Shown here: positions 58,800 through 64,000 of the stretch, piece by piece
How positions within the stretch are numbered: position 1 is the stretch's first letter
Layout of the letters: each line of letters starts with the position of its first letter
Origin: Dasypus novemcinctus
Lineage: Eukaryota > Chordata > Mammalia > Cingulata > Dasypodidae
Direction of reading: 5' to 3'
DNA length: 64,000 nt
NCBI RefSeq assembly: GCF_030445035.2
Contig: NC_080677.1
Coordinates: forward strand, 2,666,001 to 2,730,000
Program-made: the position numbers and the translations under genes
The notes under the pieces: generated by a model
Told to the model about the DNA's origin: nothing
Database searches by the model: none
What the model saw: the letters and a program-made list of their open reading frames with translations, nothing else

Positions 58800-61075
58800 A
58801 TAAAAAATATTCAAACTCATAGGTAAGAGCCCTACACAAAGAGGCATCTGTTCACATAGACAGCAACAGGAAAATGCAAGGGCATTTTACTGATTGTTAG
58901 GAAAAACAATGCCTTAAAATATCTACCCAGATCAGTTTATTTGCATGGTCATACAAAGCCGAACCATCTTTGTAACTGGGAAAGCAAAAACGTTAGTTTT
59001 ATGTCTCCTTTCAATTTGTGAGCGTTTCCTAGTCTATCCACTGATTCCCAGTGACCTGGCAGGTAAGTCCTGGCTTAACCCTTGGAAGTGTGCAGCATGT
59101 AGAGTAATTGTAGGAAGAGTTTGGTATGGAATCTCAGCCTTCAAGAGTGAGTTTCTCGCTTTCACTCTTTCATTCTTTTTACTACGTCTATTAAAAGGAT
59201 CTGCTCATTAATAGAATTTTTTTGCAAGGCAGCTTCAGGAGAGATGGGGGAAAGCTCTCTCTTTGGATGCCAACCAGTGATTACAGTTCAGGGACCTGGA
59301 AGCCTGACAGCACAACCGGCCAGATGATTACGTTGTTATAGAAAAGAAGGCAAAACCCACAGTGGATGATTGAGGCTGAAAAAGACCACGACACAGGCCA
59401 TGGGGTGTAAATGGACCCAGCACAAGTAACAGGTGCCACTGACAGATGGCAGTATGTCGATTCAGGGATCAGAACTTATATAAAATTTCAGCAAGTATTT
59501 TACACTTGGAGGGAGAAGGCGTACATTTGAATGAGTTGGATTTTGGTGTCCTATATTGATGAAACGGGTTTCCCTCTTCTTTCCTAAGAGGTAGAGTTTA
59601 GCTGCAAATAAAATTTTTTGAATATAAAAGTAATAATTTAGTTTTGCTCCATAGAGATTTAGGAATAATAAAATTTAACATGGATATGCTTACTTAACTT
59701 TCATAATAAGACTCTATGATTAATTTAATGTTCCAGGGGAATCAAATGTGCTCCATTGTAAGTAGGACATAAGGGTGGGGGGCTGTTGGATAGTTGACCC
59801 AGTTTTGGAATAAATGAATGAATCATCATGAAATTAATAATGACTCCATGGCAGGCAGGTAGGCAGCAGAAAACTTTAATTATGAATGGGTATTGTGATT
59901 CTTTGGAAATGATCACATTTGAAAGAAAACAATCATCAAAAAAACATGTTTCAAAATACATTTTTTTAAAAATTCAGCTTTTTAGAACTCTATTTTTATA
60001 ACTTTGAACTATTACAATATTCTCTACAATGCCTTGGAAATTTACCAGATAATTTAAAGTTGAGAAGGAAATGCAGAATCATAAATCATCTCATTTCTTG
60101 CCTTCTCTTCCTCTCTCCCTTTTTCTCTCTTACCCCCTCTCTCCTCCACAGTCTTCACAAAGAAACATAAACAAAACAAACAAAAACAATACCAAATAAT
60201 AGCATTTGTGCTGTGCCACTTTAACTATGTGATTTGTACAGAGTTTTCATGGCCGTTAAGATGCTAAGTCTACAGAGCAAGTATGTGAGACTGACAATCT
60301 TTGAGACTTTAAGGTCATACCTAGTAAGTTCTCATTTTAGACATCCAAGAAGCCAAAGTTAGCTACAATTATGAATAGGAAGTAATGAAGTAATTTCTGT
60401 TCCTTTCATAAGCATCGACAGTAACTTCAAGTAAGAACCGGGACCACAGTACATAATCTATTTGCAGCATCTATTTCATCATGAAACAATTGAACTAATT
60501 GTAATAATAATTGTAAGTTATAATTAGATATGCAAATGCTATCTCCTGGACTTGTGTTTGTCAAGTTGAATTATAGGTCCACTGAACACCAGTATCAAGA
60601 GGCGAAATAGTTTAAAGGGAAATAGAAAACCAAATTAGGAGGTCCAAAGCATTAGGCATTTCGTGCACTTTTAGGGAAACTTAAACTTGTTGATGGAAAG
60701 AAAACTCAATGAATCTCTCACAATAGCTAATAAAATAATTTAATCTGCCCTGCTGGCATTTTGGTGGAAAGTTAATCAAGTTAAACAGAATGTACAGCCG
60801 CATGCATTGTAGCCTTATGGAATTTCTACAGTACCGCAGGCAACCTTTATTTACCTAAAAATCTGGTAATTACTCAATGATATCTCTACAGAAAAATAAT
60901 TCACTAAGAAAGAAAATAAATTTTCAGGCATATTACACCTGTTAACTCTCATTTCATGTAAATGAAATAGGTGAAGGCTCACTTATTTGTAATTGTATTT
61001 TAGACACAGAGGTGAAATATTTGCATTAATAAAGAAATTATTGCATTATTTAACATCTCCAGAGACTAATAATGT
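58800..61075. other. Unassigned; includes an unmasked candidate regulatory block
   Basis: No gene. An AAAC-rich simple stretch lies at 60160-60195. 60650-60980 is moderately complex, not like any repeat elsewhere in the window, and contains the palindromic octamer-like atttcatgtaaatgaaat (60951-60968). A regulatory role is conjecture. Confidence 0.35.
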
Positions 61076-61234
61076 GGAATGATTTCACATACACTGCCTC
61101 TCAACCCCTGGCAATCTTGCAAGATACTCCTTATGACTAAGAAATCATTGCAAACTTCCTTTTTAAATGTAAAAATGAAACTGTGGTTATTTTTCTTTGA
61201 AAAGAGAGTCCTTATTCTTTAGAAGTAAATAATG

Positions 61235-61405
61235 ATTTACTGACAAAATAGAAACTTTATGATTTATATTTTACAGATGAGGAAGCTGAGTTTCAATGAG
61301 ATAAAGCAAACCCTCCAAAATCAAACAGCTGCTAAGTGTCAATGATATGATTCAAGGTGATTTTGTCTAAATTCCTAAACTGTACTATTTGCACTGTTGT
61401 ACACA
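61235..61405 (+). mobile_element. MIR SINE fragment
   Basis: tatattttacagatgaggaa, then gctgagtttcaatgag, then aatcaaacagctgctaagtg and gattcaaggtgattttgtct follow the MIR 3' half in order. Confidence 0.7.
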
Positions 61406-61649
61406 ATGTTTCAATGAGGGATTTATTTACAATATTTTTCTGTTGCCCAGAAGATTTCCTTGAAAGCCTATTTTCTTTGTTTAATTATCTCTATCATTAG
61501 CATGGATTATGCAAAATGACTGCATATTCAAACTTTATTCTCTGCCAAAATAACTGTTGAATTCCAGGAACAGAGAATAAAGAGAGAGGGACACACAGTA
61601 CTCAGGAAGGGTTCAGAGGTTATATTGACTTGAGGATTTTTATTTAAAA

Positions 61650-61840
61650 AGAGAGATCACAGTTGAATCTGCCACATAATATATACCAGGCACTAATCCA
61701 AAACTTTTTGTATTTAATTCATCAAAATTTTACAAGAACTATGTAAGATTGCATTATTGATATTCTCATTTAATAGAAGAGGAAACAGAAATGTAGGGAG
61801 GTTGGGCAACTTCCCCTTTGTCACGGAGTGTCTACAATTC
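61650..61840 (+). mobile_element. MIR SINE
   Basis: ataccaggcactaatccaaa, then tttaattcatcaaaatttta, caagaactatgtaaga, ttctcatttaatagaagagg, aaacagaaatgtagggaggt, tgggcaacttcccctttgtc: MIR core and 3' half in correct order. Confidence 0.75.
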
Positions 61841-61849
61841 CTACGCATG

Positions 61850-62345
61850 TGCAGGCTCGCCCTTATTTAGATCAGCATCTTTCTAGCCTCATATACAGCC
61901 ACCCTCCCCACCTCGGATATTAGCTGTATTTTTATATTAGGGACTACCTGGATCCCTTCTGCTGGGGAAATAAACACCTAGTCACCATCTCCAGGCCACT
62001 GCATTTCTATCCTGTGCAGCTGTTTCAACCTGTTTCCCTTCCTAGAAAGAGTGTAGGTCTAATGACAAGGACTGACTACCTGACACCTAGAAGCCTGGAA
62101 CTAGCAGCTCCACCTGCTTAGCAGGTGGGAGCTCCCCGGGTAGAGCCTTTCCAAATCCTGACTGTGGCAACACGGACTCCTCTTTCCCGGCCAATGCCAA
62201 GTGGAGTCTGCAGAGCTGGTGTCCTTAGACCGGATCTCTTCCCCTTGGTGCTATTGTAAGGAAGAAAGTGGTCACTTGCTGAAACTCTCCCCCTGAGCCT
62301 GTGCTCCCATGTGCAACTTGCAGCACCTTGCTCCACATATACAGA
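61850..62345 (+). mobile_element. LTR-like repeat, copy 2
   Basis: Paralogue of 19255-19885 in the same orientation (tgctggggaa, cctgtgcagctgtttcaacc, taggtctaatgac, ctgcttagcagg, ccggatctcttccccttggt, gtggtcacttgctgaaactc, ctgagcctgtgctcccatg). The 133-codon minus frame at 62118-62519 overlaps it and is not a gene. The polyadenylation signal of copy 1 is mutated here (aaggaagaaa). Confidence 0.5.
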
Positions 62346-62349
62346 CCTG

Positions 62350-63475
62350 GAATCCCTTAACACCATCTCATATCCGCATATTTCTTCATAAATTGGAAGA
62401 ACTATTGGTTCACACCTGTGTGAGGTAAGACATGCCAACATTCCTAAACACGTTCCTAAAGTAATGGTGTGATAGACTTGGCTCAGAAGAGACAAGGGAA
62501 AATTATCAAGAATTTTCAAGACAATTTTTAATCACAACCATTATTAAAAATTAAATTACATACTTATAATTAAGTGACTTAAACCAAAATAAAATGTGTT
62601 AAATACCTCAAACATATTACTTCCTAATTTTTGTGACATTTTATTAAATCTCTGCTCTTGAGATTATTTATGCTTATTGTGACTGTATGATGAAAATACT
62701 ATAGAATGCTGTGCTTTCGAGAATCATTTCCCAACTTGACATTCAGTGAAATCTTTTTGTTCACTTGAAATCAGTCATAATGGGAGTGTTTAACCATTGG
62801 ACTTTGGAAGTGCTAAAAATCAGGACTTGATTGTATTTTGTTGGCAGTTTTGTTGATTTCCAGAATTAAGAAAGTGACAGAGAAAATAACTCATATTGAA
62901 CTTAAAATTGTGTTGTATCAGTGATCATTGAATTGTGACTAGCACAAAAATGAGGACATAGTCAATATTTGAAAAGTATTATTAATTCAGAAAGAATTTG
63001 CCAATGTCATTGACAAGTATGTGAAGTTCTGACACGTAGATGAGCAGGTTCACTTCCATCATATTCATTAATATAAATGATTGAATTGTAACATAGATTG
63101 TCTACACATGCAAATTCAGCCAAAATCCACCAAATTATTCTTTGAGAATTAAATTGGATGTAAGAATTTGCAATGAGGAGTATTATATATTTTATAATTA
63201 TTTGTAATTTAACTGTTACATATTTTTAATATCAGCAAAATGTGTATAATGTAGGTTTTTCCTAAAAAGCCAGTTGTTAAATTTTTACCAACCCAGTATG
63301 GAATATAAGTTTCATATTGCTTGTTGCAAGGGAGAATTCCCTTTTAATTAGATACTGTATATTTGTACAGTCTGTAGTTTGTATCACAAATAAGGCAACA
63401 ATAAGTTATAATTGGATTTCCCTCTGACTTCACCAACTCTGCCCTGGAAAGTATATGAAGAGGGTCAGAAAAACC
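62350..63475. other. No feature recognised
   Basis: AT-rich sequence without open frames of note and without a recognisable repeat. Confidence 0.4.
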
Positions 63476-63479
63476 ATCT

Positions 63480-63600
63480 CATGATGATGGAGGAGATTGT
63501 TGTTATGGGGGGAGGAGTGGGGTGAAGGGGGTGGGGAGTATAAGGGGACCTAATATTTTTTATGTAATATTAAAAAAATAAAGACAAAAAAATAAAAAGA
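63480..63600 (+). mobile_element. Short L1 3' end with A-rich tail
   Basis: gatgatggaggagattgttg, a G-rich block (63508-63538), gtataaggggacctaatatt and an aaaaaataaagac tail. It is the forward counterpart of the 7945-8070 reverse copy. Confidence 0.65.
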
Positions 63601-63603
63601 AAG

Positions 63604-64000
63604 GACTTCAGTATAGGGATACTATTGGGTTGGACTTTGTAGGCTTGAGGGGGGCTAGGGTTGGGAGATGGGTCACAAGGTCCATGGAATCGGGGAGATG
63701 TTGGGGGGAGCAGGTGAACATGGGAAATTGTCAGATATGTGGTTGAAACTATAATGTTGAGAAAACTCTTTAGAAAATATAATAAGGAAAGGTTACTGTT
63801 TAAGGTATTTAATGGAGGTCATGTGGCACAGGGTGCACCTAGGGCAGGCTTCTAGGGAGTATGTGAGTGTTCATCTTGCCATAGTGCCTTATATCAGTGG
63901 GTGGAGACCCATCCAATGAATGGGAAGGTGTTGTACCCTCATCCTGAGAAGGCCTGAAGTTCTCAAACAGAGGGAAGGGTGTCTCTCAAGAGATTGGGTG
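63604..64000 (+). mobile_element. L1 3' UTR, continues past the window
   Basis: Aligns with the reverse complement of 39180-39540 in the young L1: ggcttgaggggggctagggt, ggtgaacatgggaaattgtc, gaaactataatgttgagaaa, agggcaggcttctagggagt, gtggagacccatccaatgaa. Truncated at its 5' side and open at the window end. Confidence 0.72.

Noticed and set aside
62118..62519. 133-codon minus ORF
   Set aside because: Overlaps the LTR-like repeat copy 2 in antisense; no recognisable domain and no matching frame in copy 1.

Overview
The window is non-coding, repeat-saturated mammalian DNA from a xenarthran, most likely the nine-banded armadillo (Dasypus novemcinctus) or a close relative. The diagnostic evidence is seven DAS-type SINEs (tRNA-headed, armadillo-lineage retroposons) at about 0.6, 10.7, 11.3, 20.8, 27.5, 34.1 and 43.7 kb. 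Mammal-wide MIR, L2, MLT1-like LTRs, Tigger and hAT elements, and L1 copies of several ages, support the same conclusion. I see no convincing functional protein-coding gene, rRNA, functional tRNA or CRISPR array. Most open frames are chance ORFs or remnants of transposons.

Layout. 0-2.6 kb: AT-rich DNA with one reverse DAS-SINE and an L2 tail. 2.6-7.2 kb: a reverse MaLR (MLT1-like) LTR with probable internal sequence, an L1 scrap, a 59-bp tandem repeat and a forward 5'-truncated L1. 7.2-20 kb: mostly anonymous sequence with MIRs, two DAS-SINEs, an MLT1 fragment and an LTR-like repeat. 20.5-22.3 kb: a nested stack (a MIR split by an LTR, which is split by a DAS-SINE), then a deleted Tigger transposon. 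23.3-26 kb: several L1 3'-UTR pieces in opposite orientations. 27.5-29.4 kb: a complete DAS-SINE and a pair of inverted hAT-like ends. 29.9-46.7 kb: a block of reverse-strand L1 copies. It contains two old degraded copies, a 3'-UTR fragment and one nearly complete younger xenarthran L1 (38.6-46.7 kb, with 5' UTR, ORF1 region, broken ORF2 and 3' UTR) that carries a DAS-SINE. 47.6-50 kb: a full-length but dead Tigger (pogo-like) DNA transposon with both terminal inverted repeats, TA target duplication and transposase remnants. 50-55.7 kb: anonymous AT-rich DNA with L1 tails. 55.7-57.3 kb: a processed pseudogene of the splicing factor RBM22. 57.8-64 kb: L1 tails, a reverse ERV-type LTR, MIRs, a second copy of the 19-kb LTR-like repeat, and an L1 3' UTR running off the window edge.

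There is no operon or pathway here. The interactions are insertional: elements land inside older elements, which gives a relative chronology (MIR, L2 and old L1 first; MaLR, Tigger and hAT next; xenarthran L1 and LTRs after that; DAS-SINEs among the last). I found no evidence of an undescribed functional system. The items most worth checking are the RBM22 retrocopy, the complete Tigger, the nested LTR and SINE stack, the inverted hAT pair, the lineage-specific LTRs and two unmasked stretches that could be conserved non-coding elements.
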